Assembly (NCBI RefSeq): GCF_000716875.1
Contig: NZ_JNWQ01000062.1
Span: 1 to 41,987 of the forward strand
DNA: 41,987 nucleotides
From: Streptomyces novaecaesareae
Lineage (GTDB): Bacteria; Actinomycetota; Actinomycetes; Streptomycetales; Streptomycetaceae
Direction: 5' to 3'
Below are positions 16,711 to 24,070 of this stretch, piece after piece; within the stretch, counting starts at the first letter, position 1; each line of letters starts with the position of its first letter. Made by a program: the position numbers and the translations under genes. The notes beneath the pieces are model-generated. The model saw only the letters and a list, made by a program, of their open reading frames with translations, did no database searches and was not told where the DNA came from.

Positions 16711-16730
16711 CCTTGACGTCCACGTCAAGG
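16711..16730. promoter_or_regulatory. MerR-type palindromic operator
   Basis: CCTTGACGTCCACGTCAAGG is a perfect inverted repeat (9-bp arms, 2-nt centre) starting 16 bp upstream of the FMN reductase ATG. The TTGACG half could double as a -35 element. This arrangement is typical of promoters controlled by MerR-family proteins, none of which is encoded in the window. It differs from the SoxR consensus (CCTCAAG...CTTGAGG). Confidence 0.65.
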
Positions 16731-16787
16731 CGAGCGGCGGCCACGGCACTCACGGCCACCCAGACTCGCGGCCACCCCTACTCGCGG

Positions 16788-17222
16788 TCAGCGCGGCGCG
16801 AGCGGGCGCCACGGCACCGGACTGGAGAGGATCATCGAGCTGGCGGGCTGGCCGTAGCCACCGAGCCGGTCGCACAGCGCCTCGAACTCGGCCATCGTCG
16901 CGACCGCGACCAGCAGCACGCAGCAGGCGCCGCCGGTGACCCGGTGCAGCTGGAGCACCTCCGGCCAGGTCGGCACCTCGGGGTCGCGCAGCACGCAGCG
17001 CGGGCCGTAGCACTGGATCTGCACCAGCGCGGTGATCGGCAGCCCGGCCCGGGTGGGGTCCACGTGGGCGTGGTAGCCGCTGATCACGCCCTCGGCCTCC
17101 AGCCGGCGGACCCGTTCGGCCACCGCGGGTGCGGACAGGCTCACCCGGCGGGAGAGTTCGTTGTACGAGAGCCGGGCGTCGGCCTGCAGCTCGGCCAGCA
17201 GGCGGCGGTCGACGGCGTCCAT
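16788..17222 (-). CDS. Lrp/AsnC-family regulator, divergent from kynurenine genes
   Basis: A 144-residue regulator. The N-terminal HTH reads AVDRRLLAELQADARLSYNE followed by LSRRVSLSAPAVAERVRRLE. The C-terminal RAM/AsnC ligand domain starts near residue 65 (LPITALVQIQCYGPRCVLRD) and contains the turn VTGGACCVLLVAVATMAEFE. The ATG at 17220-17222 has GGGGAG 5 nt upstream. It is divergent from tryptophan 2,3-dioxygenase with 216 bp between starts. By context I infer control of the tryptophan-degrading operon, with tryptophan or an intermediate as possible ligand. Confidence 0.9.
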   Translation of the reverse strand: MDAVDRRLLAELQADARLSYNELSRRVSLSAPAVAERVRRLEAEGVISGYHAHVDPTRAGLPITALVQIQCYGPRCVLRDPEVPTWPEVLQLHRVTGGACCVLLVAVATMAEFEALCDRLGGYGQPASSMILSSPVPWRPLAPR

Positions 17223-17438
17223 GGCGACTCCCCGGGTGGTCGGGATCAAGGGTTTTCCATTCGTAAAGCGGATCGGCCGAACGCCTCGCGAACGACAGCT
17301 CCAAGGGCGGTTGCGGTGCCCGTCGACCATTCAAGCCGGGGCCTCCACCGCCGCACAATGGGCACCCCGGTGGAATCAGGCACTCCGTCTGGTTCGCCGG
17401 AGCGGGCGAGGGAGCCCGGACGGATCAGGAGGCATCGG

Positions 17439-18269
17439 ATGGGGCACGACACGGTGGAGACACCCAACCTGTCGTTCGGTCGGGGTGGGGTGCCGGGTCG
17501 GAGCACCCCGTACGCCCAGTACGTGCGCCTGGAGGAGCTGCACGACCTGCAGCACCCGCGCGGCAAGGAGCCCGCCGAGCTGTCGTTCATCATCACCACC
17601 CAGGTGATGGAGCTGCTCTTCGACCTGCTGCGGCACGAGTGGACGATCGCCCGGCGGGCGCTGCGCGAGGACGACCTGCCGGCCGCGCTGGCCGCGCTGC
17701 GCCGGGGCACCCACGCCCAGGACGTCCTGGTCGACTCCTGGGACCTGCTGGCCACCATGACGCCGCAGGAGTTCAACTCCTTCCGCTCGCTGTTCGGCGA
17801 GGCCTCCGGCTTCCAGTCCGCGGCCTTCCTGCACCTGGAGTTCCTGCTCGGCAACAAGAACGCCGCACTGCTGGCGATGTACGACGGGATGCCGCGGACG
17901 CGGGACGAACTGGCCGAGGCGCTGCGCTCCCCCGGGCTGTACGACGAGGCTCTGGCACTGCTGGCGCGACGCGGCCTGGCGCTGCGCCCGGAGCCCTCCG
18001 AGCAGCGCTACCGCCCGACCGACGAGGTCGCGGCGGCGTGGCGGCGGGTATACACCGAGCCGGAGTTCGCCGCGCTGCAGCCGCTCGGCGAGGCCCTGCT
18101 GGACGTCGCCGAGCGGGTCACCCGCTGGCGGCAGCGACACCTGTCCGCGGTCAAGCGGACCATGGGCGGCAAGCCCGGCTCGGGCGGCTCCAGCGGGCTG
18201 ACCTGGCTGCGCAAGTCGGCCGAGCAGGACGTGTTCCCGGAGCTGTGGACGATCCGGGACGAGCTGTGA
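17439..18269 (+). CDS. kynA: Tryptophan 2,3-dioxygenase
   Basis: A 276-residue cytosolic heme enzyme that oxidises L-tryptophan to N-formylkynurenine. The family core is FRSLFGEASGFQSAAFLHLE. The proximal heme ligand is the His in WRQRHLSAVKRTMGGKPGSG, followed by GGSSGLTWLRK and FPELWTIRDEL. The substrate-binding helix reads PAELSFIITTQVMELLFDLL; where Xanthomonas TDO has the distal active-site His, this protein appears to have Pro, which I align by eye. The start has AGGAGG 6 nt upstream. The kynureninase gene follows 17 bp later, forming an operon. The divergent Lrp gene is the likely regulator. Confidence 0.95.
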   Translation: MGHDTVETPNLSFGRGGVPGRSTPYAQYVRLEELHDLQHPRGKEPAELSFIITTQVMELLFDLLRHEWTIARRALREDDLPAALAALRRGTHAQDVLVDSWDLLATMTPQEFNSFRSLFGEASGFQSAAFLHLEFLLGNKNAALLAMYDGMPRTRDELAEALRSPGLYDEALALLARRGLALRPEPSEQRYRPTDEVAAAWRRVYTEPEFAALQPLGEALLDVAERVTRWRQRHLSAVKRTMGGKPGSGGSSGLTWLRKSAEQDVFPELWTIRDEL

Positions 18270-18286
18270 GCGAGGGGAGCGAAGGA

Positions 18287-19525
18287 ATGGGAACGGGCAT
18301 GACCACGCGCGAGGAGTGCGCGGCGCTGGACGCCGTCGACCCGCTGGCGGCGTTCCGCAAGGAGTTCGCCCTGCCGGACGGGGTGATCTACCTGGACGGG
18401 AACTCGCTGGGCGCGCTGCCGGTGCGCACGCCCGAGCGGGTGCGCCAGGTGGTCGAGGAGGAGTGGGGCCGGGAGCTGATCCGCAGCTGGAACGACGCCG
18501 GCTGGTTCGAGCAGCCGTACCGGCTGGGGCGGCGGATCGCGCCGCTGATCGGCGCCGATCCGGCGGAGGTCGTCGTCTGCGACACCACCTCGGTGAACCT
18601 GTTCAAGGTGCTGTCGGCGGCGCTGCGGCTGCGCCCGGGGCGGCGCACGCTGCTCGGTGACGCCGAGGCCTTCCCGACCGACCTGTACATCGCCGAGGGC
18701 GTGGCCGGCCTGGTCGAGGGGGCGCGCAGCGTGCTGGTCCGGCCGGAGGAGCTGGACCGGCACCTGGACGGCGACGTCGCCGCGGTCGTCCTCTCGCACG
18801 TGGACTACCGCACCGGCGAGCTGCTGGACATGCCCGGGATCACCGCCCGGGTGCAGGCCGCCGGCGCGCTGATGATCTGGGACGTGTGCCACGCGGTGGG
18901 CGCGCTGCCGGTCGAACTCGGCGCCGCGAACGCGGACTTCGCGATCGGCTGCACCTACAAGTACCTCAACGGCGGCCCCGGCTCGCCGGCCTTCCTGTAC
19001 GTCGCCGAGCGGCACCTGGCAGCTGGTCCGCTGCAGCCGCTGAGCGGCTGGTTCGGCCACGCCCGCCCGTTCGCCTTCGAGCCCGGGTACGACCCGAAGC
19101 CGGGCATCGGCCGCTTCCTGACCAGCTCGCCCTCGCTGCTCGGCCAGGCGGCCCTGGACACCTCGCTGGACGTCTGGGAGCGGGCCGACCTCGCCGCGGT
19201 GCGGACGAAGAGCCTGGCGCTGACCGACCTGTTCATCGCACTGACCGAGGGCCTGGACGGCATCGAGGTGGTGACCCCGCGCGAGCACGCCCGGCGCGGC
19301 AGCCAGGTCGCGCTGCGGCACGCGGACGGCTACCCGGTGGTGCAGGCGCTGATCGAGCGCGGGGTGATCGGGGACTTCCGCGCGCCGGACCTGATGCGCT
19401 TCGGTTTCACGCCGCTCTACCTCTCGTACACCGAGGTCTGGGACGCCGCCCGGCAGCTGGCCGAGGTGCTGGAGAGCGGCGAGTGGCGCGCGGAGCGCTT
19501 CTCCCGGCGGGGCGCGGTGACGTAA
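18287..19525 (+). CDS. kynU: Kynureninase
   Basis: A 412-residue PLP enzyme cleaving L-kynurenine to anthranilate and alanine. YLDGNSLGALP is the N-terminal signature. The PLP environment includes CDTTSVNLFKVL and MIWDVCHAVGALPVELGAAN, and the Schiff-base lysine lies in CTYKYLNGGPGSP. The C-terminus has MRFGFTPLYLSYTEVWDA. The ATG at 18287 has GGGGAG 9 nt upstream; a second ATG at 18299 and a GTG overlapping the kynA stop are alternatives. No arylformamidase (kynB) is in the window, so that middle step must be encoded elsewhere. Product anthranilate could enter catabolism or secondary metabolism. Confidence 0.95.
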   Translation: MGTGMTTREECAALDAVDPLAAFRKEFALPDGVIYLDGNSLGALPVRTPERVRQVVEEEWGRELIRSWNDAGWFEQPYRLGRRIAPLIGADPAEVVVCDTTSVNLFKVLSAALRLRPGRRTLLGDAEAFPTDLYIAEGVAGLVEGARSVLVRPEELDRHLDGDVAAVVLSHVDYRTGELLDMPGITARVQAAGALMIWDVCHAVGALPVELGAANADFAIGCTYKYLNGGPGSPAFLYVAERHLAAGPLQPLSGWFGHARPFAFEPGYDPKPGIGRFLTSSPSLLGQAALDTSLDVWERADLAAVRTKSLALTDLFIALTEGLDGIEVVTPREHARRGSQVALRHADGYPVVQALIERGVIGDFRAPDLMRFGFTPLYLSYTEVWDAARQLAEVLESGEWRAERFSRRGAVT

Positions 19526-19556
19526 CCGGGCACCGGGGCAGGCGGCCCCGGCGCCC

Positions 19557-19617
19557 GCGAGGGCCCGCTCGACGCGATCACGGCCGGACGCCGGGAACGC
19601 ACCGAGCGGGCCCTCGC
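19557..19617 (+). terminator. Long-loop hairpin after kynU
   Basis: GCGAGGGCCCGCTCG (19557-19571) pairs perfectly with CGAGCGGGCCCTCGC (19603-19617). The 31-nt loop itself has some pairing. It lies 32 bp after the kynU stop. Confidence 0.65.
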
Positions 19618-19655
19618 GCTGCGCCTGCCCGCACACCTGACGTGACACAGGTCAT

Positions 19656-19675
19656 GGTCGAGTGAACGTTCGACC
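19656..19675. promoter_or_regulatory. Inverted repeat upstream of the ATP-synthase-b-like gene
   Basis: GGTCGA and TCGACC (19656-19661 and 19670-19675) flank GTGAACGT. The site lies 60-80 bp before the GTG start at 19735, just upstream of a TTGACT at 19703. It may be an operator; no regulator is identified. Confidence 0.4.
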
Positions 19676-19734
19676 GCCATCACGCGGGGGAACCTTCACT
19701 CTTGACTGCCCATCATGTCAAGGGGAGGTTGCGC

Positions 19735-20232
19735 GTGAACATCGAACTCGGCCCGCTCAAGCCCGATCCCTCCATGCTGGTTCTCGGCCTGGCGCTGTTC
19801 TTCCTGATGATGTGGATACTCGGCGTCGGCCTGCTCCCGCGCATCGAGCGGGTGCGCGCCGAACGCTGGGACGCGACCGAGGGTCGCACCGAACGCGCGG
19901 AGGCGGTCCGCTCCGAGGCCGAGGCCGTCCGGGACGCCGCACTGCAGGAGATCGGCGCGGCCCGGCACGAGGCGGCCCGGATCCGCGAGGAGTACGCCGA
20001 GCGGGGCGCGGCGGCGATCGCGGCGGCCCGCGCGGAGGGCCTGCACGCCCGGGACGCGCTGCTCGCCACCGGCCGCGCGCGGATCGCCGCCGACCGGGCC
20101 GTGGCCGCCGACCGGCTCCGGCAGGACGTCGGCGAGCTGGCCGTCGCACTGGCCGGCCGCGTGGTCGGCGAGCCGGTGGACGCCGTCGCCGCCCGGCGCC
20201 GCACGGTGGACCGCTTCTTCGACGCCAACTAG
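19735..20232 (+). CDS. Orphan ATP synthase subunit b-like protein
   Basis: A 165-residue protein with one N-terminal membrane helix (PSMLVLGLALFFLMMWILGV) and then a long, charged, continuous helix rich in Ala, Arg and Glu (about 40-140), ending RRRTVDRFFDAN. This is the architecture of the F0 b subunit: membrane anchor, coiled-coil stalk and C-terminal delta-binding tip. The GTG at 19735 has GGGAGG 6 nt upstream, better than the in-frame start at 19702. No other atp genes are nearby, so it is not the housekeeping copy. It could be a diverged b' paralogue or a membrane-tethered coiled coil unrelated to ATP synthesis. Confidence 0.7.
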   Translation: MNIELGPLKPDPSMLVLGLALFFLMMWILGVGLLPRIERVRAERWDATEGRTERAEAVRSEAEAVRDAALQEIGAARHEAARIREEYAERGAAAIAAARAEGLHARDALLATGRARIAADRAVAADRLRQDVGELAVALAGRVVGEPVDAVAARRRTVDRFFDAN

Positions 20233-20237
20233 CCGTC

Positions 20238-21182
20238 CTAGCAGGTCAGTTCGGCCACCAGCTTCCGGTAGGTGGCGAAGGCCGGCTTGCGCGAGTAGTC
20301 GTCGCGCAGCAGGCCGAAGTGGGGGAACAGCCCCGAGCCCGCGCTGTCGGTGTCCCGCAGGGCGAAGAACGCGTAACCGGTGACGGCGAGTTCGGCGGAC
20401 AGCCCGGCGACCGTCCGGACCACCTCCTCGACCACCTCGGCCTGCCGCGCCTCGCTCCGCCCGGGGCCGGTGGGCCAGCCGGTCTCGCAGATCCGCAGCG
20501 GGACGGCGGCCCCGATCCCGGCCCTGGGCAGCGAGTCCCGCCGGAATCCGGTCAGCACCGCCCGTACCGCGTCGGCGAGTCGGCCCGGCGGGACGGGCCG
20601 GAAGACGTCCGGGAAGAAGTCCAGGCCGACGTAGTCCAGAGCACGGTGGAAGCGCTCGTCGGCGAGCTCTCCGAGCTCGGGCCAGAAGGTGTCCGCGGGG
20701 TCGAAGGACGGCACCGCGTTGAAGCCGACGGCCAGATCGCCGTAACCGCAGGCCAGCGCCTCCTCCTTGGCCGCGACCACGCCCTCGACCACCGCCCGGC
20801 GGACGTTCGGGATGCTGCCGTCCACGGGCGGCAGGTCGAGGTTGGGCTCCTCGCAGATCTGGAGCAGGGCGATGCGGTGGCCCTCGGTCCGGACCGTCCG
20901 TCGGACGAAGTCCAGCCAGCCCGCCAACTCCCCGCTGCGCTCCCGGTACTGGAGCACCAGGTCGAGCCTGCGGCCGTCGACGGCGTACTGCTCGGGCCGT
21001 TCGGGGGCACGCCCGGGGTCCGCGTACGAGCGGTAGGCGCGGACCAGGAACTCGGGTGCGTCGCCCTGGAGTTCGCGCAGGGCGGCGGTGATCGACGCCG
21101 GGTCGTCGGGGCTGACGGGCGCGAGCAGGCCGGTCTCGTCGCCGAGCAGTCCGCCGGGGTAGATGCCGAAGGTGAAGGTCAT
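20238..21182 (-). CDS. Clan GH-A-like glycoside hydrolase, cytosolic
   Basis: A 314-residue TIM-barrel protein. Two acidic motifs stand at the expected strand ends: ALLQICEEPNLDLPP (acid/base-like Glu at strand 4) and LRICETGWPTGPG (nucleophile Glu, ETGWP as in GH17-type enzymes). YAFFALRDTDSAGSGLFPHFG closes the barrel. There is no signal peptide (MTFTFGIYPGGLLGDETGLL), so it acts in the cytosol or is exported by another route. The ATG at 21180-21182 has a weak GGTGG upstream. It is divergent from a TetR gene across 76 bp, and the stop lies 5 bp from the convergent b-like gene. The substrate is unknown. Confidence 0.7.
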   Translation of the reverse strand: MTFTFGIYPGGLLGDETGLLAPVSPDDPASITAALRELQGDAPEFLVRAYRSYADPGRAPERPEQYAVDGRRLDLVLQYRERSGELAGWLDFVRRTVRTEGHRIALLQICEEPNLDLPPVDGSIPNVRRAVVEGVVAAKEEALACGYGDLAVGFNAVPSFDPADTFWPELGELADERFHRALDYVGLDFFPDVFRPVPPGRLADAVRAVLTGFRRDSLPRAGIGAAVPLRICETGWPTGPGRSEARQAEVVEEVVRTVAGLSAELAVTGYAFFALRDTDSAGSGLFPHFGLLRDDYSRKPAFATYRKLVAELTC

Positions 21183-21197
21183 GCCGCCACCGTAGCC

Positions 21198-21230
21198 GAT
21201 ATTTTTGGTGTCACTGCAAGTTTGGTGCGA
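21198..21230. promoter_or_regulatory. Candidate TetR operator region with direct repeat
   Basis: The AT-richer spacer between the glycosidase and TetR genes holds TTTGGTGTCAC (about 21203-21213) and TTTGGTGCGAC (about 21221-21231), a direct repeat about 18 bp apart. It is the only repeated element in the divergent promoter. Binding by the adjacent TetR protein is inference. Confidence 0.4.
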
Positions 21231-21258
21231 CATCATGATTCCCCCTTAGGATCCCGCC

Positions 21259-21888
21259 ATGGGACTTCGCGAACTCAAGAAGCAGCAGACCCGGCAGCTC
21301 CTGGCCGACACCGCCATGGGCCTGTTCGCGGAGCGCGGGTTCGACCAGGTCACGGTGGTCGACGTGGCCCGGGCCGCCGGGGTCTCGCCGAACACGGTCT
21401 TCAACTACTTCCCGACCAAGGAAGACCTGTTCTTCGACCGGCAGGACGCCGTGGTCGCCCACCTCGCCGAGGTCGTCCGACACCGCCCCGCCGGCAGCTC
21501 CGCCGTGGACGCCGTCCGAGCCGACCTGCTCGCGGCGGTCGCGGACGGGGAGCCGACGGTCGGGCTGAACCCCCGGATGGCGGCGTTCTGGCGGATCGTC
21601 GCGGACAGCCCCGCACTGCGGGCCCGGCTGCTGGAACTCGGCGAACGGTCCGAAGCGGCGCTGGCCGCCGTCCTGGCCGAGGAGTCGGAGACCGCCCCGG
21701 GCGACCCGCTCCCCCAGGTGCTGGCCGGGGCCGTCGCGGGGGCCCACCGGGCGGTCCTCGGCGAGATCCGGCGGGCCATGGTGGCCGGGGAGCCGGCCGA
21801 GGCGGTGCGGACGCGGGTCGAGGAGGCGGTGGAACGGGCCTTCGGCCTGCTCGCCTCGGGGCTCGCGGACTACCCGGCGGCCCGGTAG
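21259..21888 (+). CDS. TetR-family transcriptional regulator
   Basis: A 209-residue regulator. The N-terminal HTH is standard (LLADTAMGLFAERGFDQVTV then VDVARAAGVSPNTVFNYFPT). The ligand domain is Ala/Glu-rich, with an LNPRMAAFWRIVADSPALRA helix. The ATG at 21259 has AGGA 7 nt upstream. It is divergent from the glycosidase gene, which is the probable target together with itself. A CGGCA pentamer repeat (21897-21921) and a hairpin follow the stop. Confidence 0.9.
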   Translation: MGLRELKKQQTRQLLADTAMGLFAERGFDQVTVVDVARAAGVSPNTVFNYFPTKEDLFFDRQDAVVAHLAEVVRHRPAGSSAVDAVRADLLAAVADGEPTVGLNPRMAAFWRIVADSPALRARLLELGERSEAALAAVLAEESETAPGDPLPQVLAGAVAGAHRAVLGEIRRAMVAGEPAEAVRTRVEEAVERAFGLLASGLADYPAAR

Positions 21889-21934
21889 GGCCGACCCGGC
21901 ACGGCACGGCACGGCACGGCACCCGGGAACGACG

Positions 21935-21968
21935 CAGGCCGCCCGGTCGGGTCGACGCGGGCGGCCTG
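21935..21968. terminator. Hairpin between TetR and anchor-protein remnant
   Basis: CAGGCCGCCCG (21935-21945) pairs with CGGGCGGCCTG (21958-21968), 11 perfect pairs with a 12-nt loop. It lies between convergent genes and suits both. Confidence 0.75.
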
Positions 21969-21977
21969 GGCCGATGG

Positions 21978-22402
21978 TCAGCTGTGACGGCCGCGACGGC
22001 GGACGACCATCACGGCCAAGCCGCCGAGACCGAGCAGGCCGGCGCCCGCCAGGCCGAACACCAGCGGGGCGTTGCCCGCACCGGCGGAGGGCAACTCACC
22101 GCCGCCACCGGGGTGGTGGCTGGTGGAGTCATGCCCGGTCGGGCCCGCCGCTGGGCGAGGTGAGGATCCCGGCCGGTGAAGTCGCCGTTGTTCGCCGACG
22201 GCCAGGTGGCGGGGCAGTCGGGTCCGGTGCAGGCGCCCAGCGGCGGGGCCAGCGGGGCGGCCGAACCGACCGTCAGCACGGCGGCCAACGGCAGCGCGGC
22301 GACGGTGGTCGCCACCGCGGCCCGGACGACCCGGCGGCCGCGAGTGGCGGCTGTCCTCACGGCGGTCGTTCTGCGATCCGGCGAACCGGTCGCCTGGCCC
22401 AT
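21978..22402 (-). pseudogene. Remnant of a wall-anchored choice-of-anchor-A-type surface protein
   Basis: The 5' part (ATG 22400-22402, GGAGGA 7 nt upstream) encodes a signal peptide (VVRAAVATTVAALPLAAVLT) and then GACTGPDCPATWPSANNGDF followed by TGRD. This resembles the start of the choice-of-anchor-A domain in streptomycete surface proteins. Right after it (near 22164) the coding sense moves to another frame. That frame encodes SHHPGGGGELPSAGAGN, a hydrophobic helix (PLVFGLAGAGLLGLGGLAVM) and VVRRRGRHS, a sortase-type sorting signal with LPSAG. The large central domain is missing and the two ends are out of frame. I infer an internal deletion. A simple frameshift or an assembly collapse are alternatives. 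The original frame alone would stop at 22010. Confidence 0.6.
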
Positions 22403-22600
22403 CGACAATTCCTCCGCGCATGGAAAAGGGCAGGCCCGGATGACGTGCCATGTTCTGTGATATTTGCTGACCATCCCACAAGTCCAGGACATCCAACCCT
22501 GAAACGGACTATTCGCATCCCAGGGACCCTCAGATCGGATCCGGAGTTCCCACGAACGGTGCAATCGCTCCCCCGGCCGGCTGGGGGCTAGGTTGGAGGC

Positions 22601-23308
22601 ATGACCACCGAGGCCCAGGACCGGAGCACGCCGCTCGTCGCCGTGGCGTCCGCCGACGCCGTGCTGCGGCACCCCGAGGCGGACGAGCACCTGCTGACCG
22701 CGCTCGAACGGGAGCGCGCCGCACGCTTCCGGCACGAGTCCGGGCGGATCGACTTCACCGCCGGGCACCTGTTGGTACGGCTCTGCGCCGCCCGGCTGCT
22801 CGGCGTCCCGGCCGACGGTCTGGTGCTCGCCCAGCAGTGCCCGGACTGCGGGCTGGCCGACCACGGCAAGCCGTACCTGCCGGACCACCCGGAGGTGCAC
22901 GTGAGCCTGTCGCACACCCGGGGCGTGGTCGCCGCGGGCGCCGGGTACCAGCCGATCGGCGTGGACGTCGAGCTGTCCGCCCGGGGCGGCTCGCTGCGCG
23001 CGGTCGCCCGCCGGGTGCTCACCCCGGCCGAGCTGGCCGCGGTCGAGGCCGACCCCGAGCCGGACCGGGCGTTCCTGCGGCAGTGGGTGCGCAAGGAGTC
23101 GCTGATCAAGATCGGCCGGGCCACCCTGGACACCCTCGGCCGGATCGACCTCTCCGCCCTGCCGCTGGCCGTCCCGCCCGGGCCCCCGCTGCGCAGCCGG
23201 CACGAGGACCTGCACCTGGTCGACTGGACCGACCCCGAGCACGGCGCCGCAGTCGCGGCCGTCAGCACCGCCCCGCCGCGGATCGTGGAGCTGACGGCCG
23301 CGGGCTGA
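22601..23308 (+). CDS. 4'-phosphopantetheinyl transferase (Sfp type)
   Basis: A 235-residue enzyme that moves phosphopantetheine from CoA to carrier-protein serines, activating PKS, NRPS or fatty-acid carriers. The HVSLSHTRGVVAA motif (P2), the Mg-binding PIGVDVELSARGG (P1, Asp-x-Glu) and WVRKESLIKIGRATLDTLG (P3) are all present in order. A CPDCGLADHGKPYL segment precedes P2 and matches the usual RxxxGKPYL helix. GGAGG lies very close to the ATG at 22601. It stands alone with no carrier-protein gene in the window, so it probably serves clusters elsewhere. The metallophosphoesterase that often neighbours such enzymes is 12 kb away. Confidence 0.93.
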   Translation: MTTEAQDRSTPLVAVASADAVLRHPEADEHLLTALERERAARFRHESGRIDFTAGHLLVRLCAARLLGVPADGLVLAQQCPDCGLADHGKPYLPDHPEVHVSLSHTRGVVAAGAGYQPIGVDVELSARGGSLRAVARRVLTPAELAAVEADPEPDRAFLRQWVRKESLIKIGRATLDTLGRIDLSALPLAVPPGPPLRSRHEDLHLVDWTDPEHGAAVAAVSTAPPRIVELTAAG

Positions 23309-23496
23309 ACCGGGCCCGCGCGCCGAGCGGGGCCCGGAGCCCGAGCGCGGCCCGGGGGCCTGAGCGAGGCCCTGGGGCCTGAGCGGGACCCGCGCGCCGG
23401 GCGTGTGGATAAGCGGTGTTAGCGTGCCTGGTCGTGGGCACGCCGACCGTGCGCCCGCCGACCCCAACTGCCCACCGGATCAAAGGGTGCCCCGCC

Positions 23497-23979
23497 ATGG
23501 CCAAGTTCCTGCTGAGCCTGCACGTCCTCGTGTCGGTCCTGTTCATAGGCCCGGTCGCGGTGGCCGTCAGCATGTTCCCGCGCCGGGCGAAGGCCGCGCT
23601 GGCCGGCGGGCCGGACCAGGCCTCCGACGCGGGCGTGCTGCGCGTCCTGCACCGGATCACCCAGGTCTACGCGCTGCTGGGGGTCGCCGTGCCGGTGCTG
23701 GGCATCGGCCTGGCCCAGGTGATGGACGTGATCGGTCAGTCCTGGCTGATCGTCTCGATGGTGCTGACCGCGATCGCCGCGCTCTCGCTGCTGCTCTTCG
23801 TCCTGCCCGGCCAGCAGGCCGCCGTGGACGCGCTCGACCTCGACCCGGCGGACGAGCGGCGCACCAAGGCCGTCGGCGGCCTGCGCCTGCTGCCGATGAC
23901 GGCCGGGGTGTTCAACCTGCTGTGGGCCGTGGTCGTGGTGCTGATGGTCGTCCGGCCGGGTTCCAGCACCGGCGTCTGA
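23497..23979 (+). CDS. Four-helix membrane protein, possibly DUF2269-like
   Basis: A 160-residue membrane protein with about four helices: KFLLSLHVLVSVLFIGPVAV, a second with ITQVYALLGVAVPVLGIGLA, a third with SWLIVSMVLTAIAALSLLLF and a C-terminal GVFNLLWAVVVVLMVV. The His in the first helix and its spacing resemble DUF2269 proteins, but I am not sure. The ATG at 23497 has AGGG 10 nt upstream. Its function is unknown. It is co-directional with the PPTase and the MmyB-type regulator but with separate intergenic gaps. Confidence 0.75.
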   Translation: MAKFLLSLHVLVSVLFIGPVAVAVSMFPRRAKAALAGGPDQASDAGVLRVLHRITQVYALLGVAVPVLGIGLAQVMDVIGQSWLIVSMVLTAIAALSLLLFVLPGQQAAVDALDLDPADERRTKAVGGLRLLPMTAGVFNLLWAVVVVLMVVRPGSSTGV

Positions 23980-24070
23980 TCCGCCCCCGGCATCCCCCCG
24001 ATCGCCCGGTATCCCCCGGTCCCCACGCCCCCTCCCGCCGACCGGGCTCGTTCGAGTACCGTCCTGGGCC

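Noticed and set aside
16711..16730. SoxR binding site
   Set aside because: The arms are CCTTGACGT, not the SoxR CCTCAAG type, so only a general MerR-type assignment is supported.
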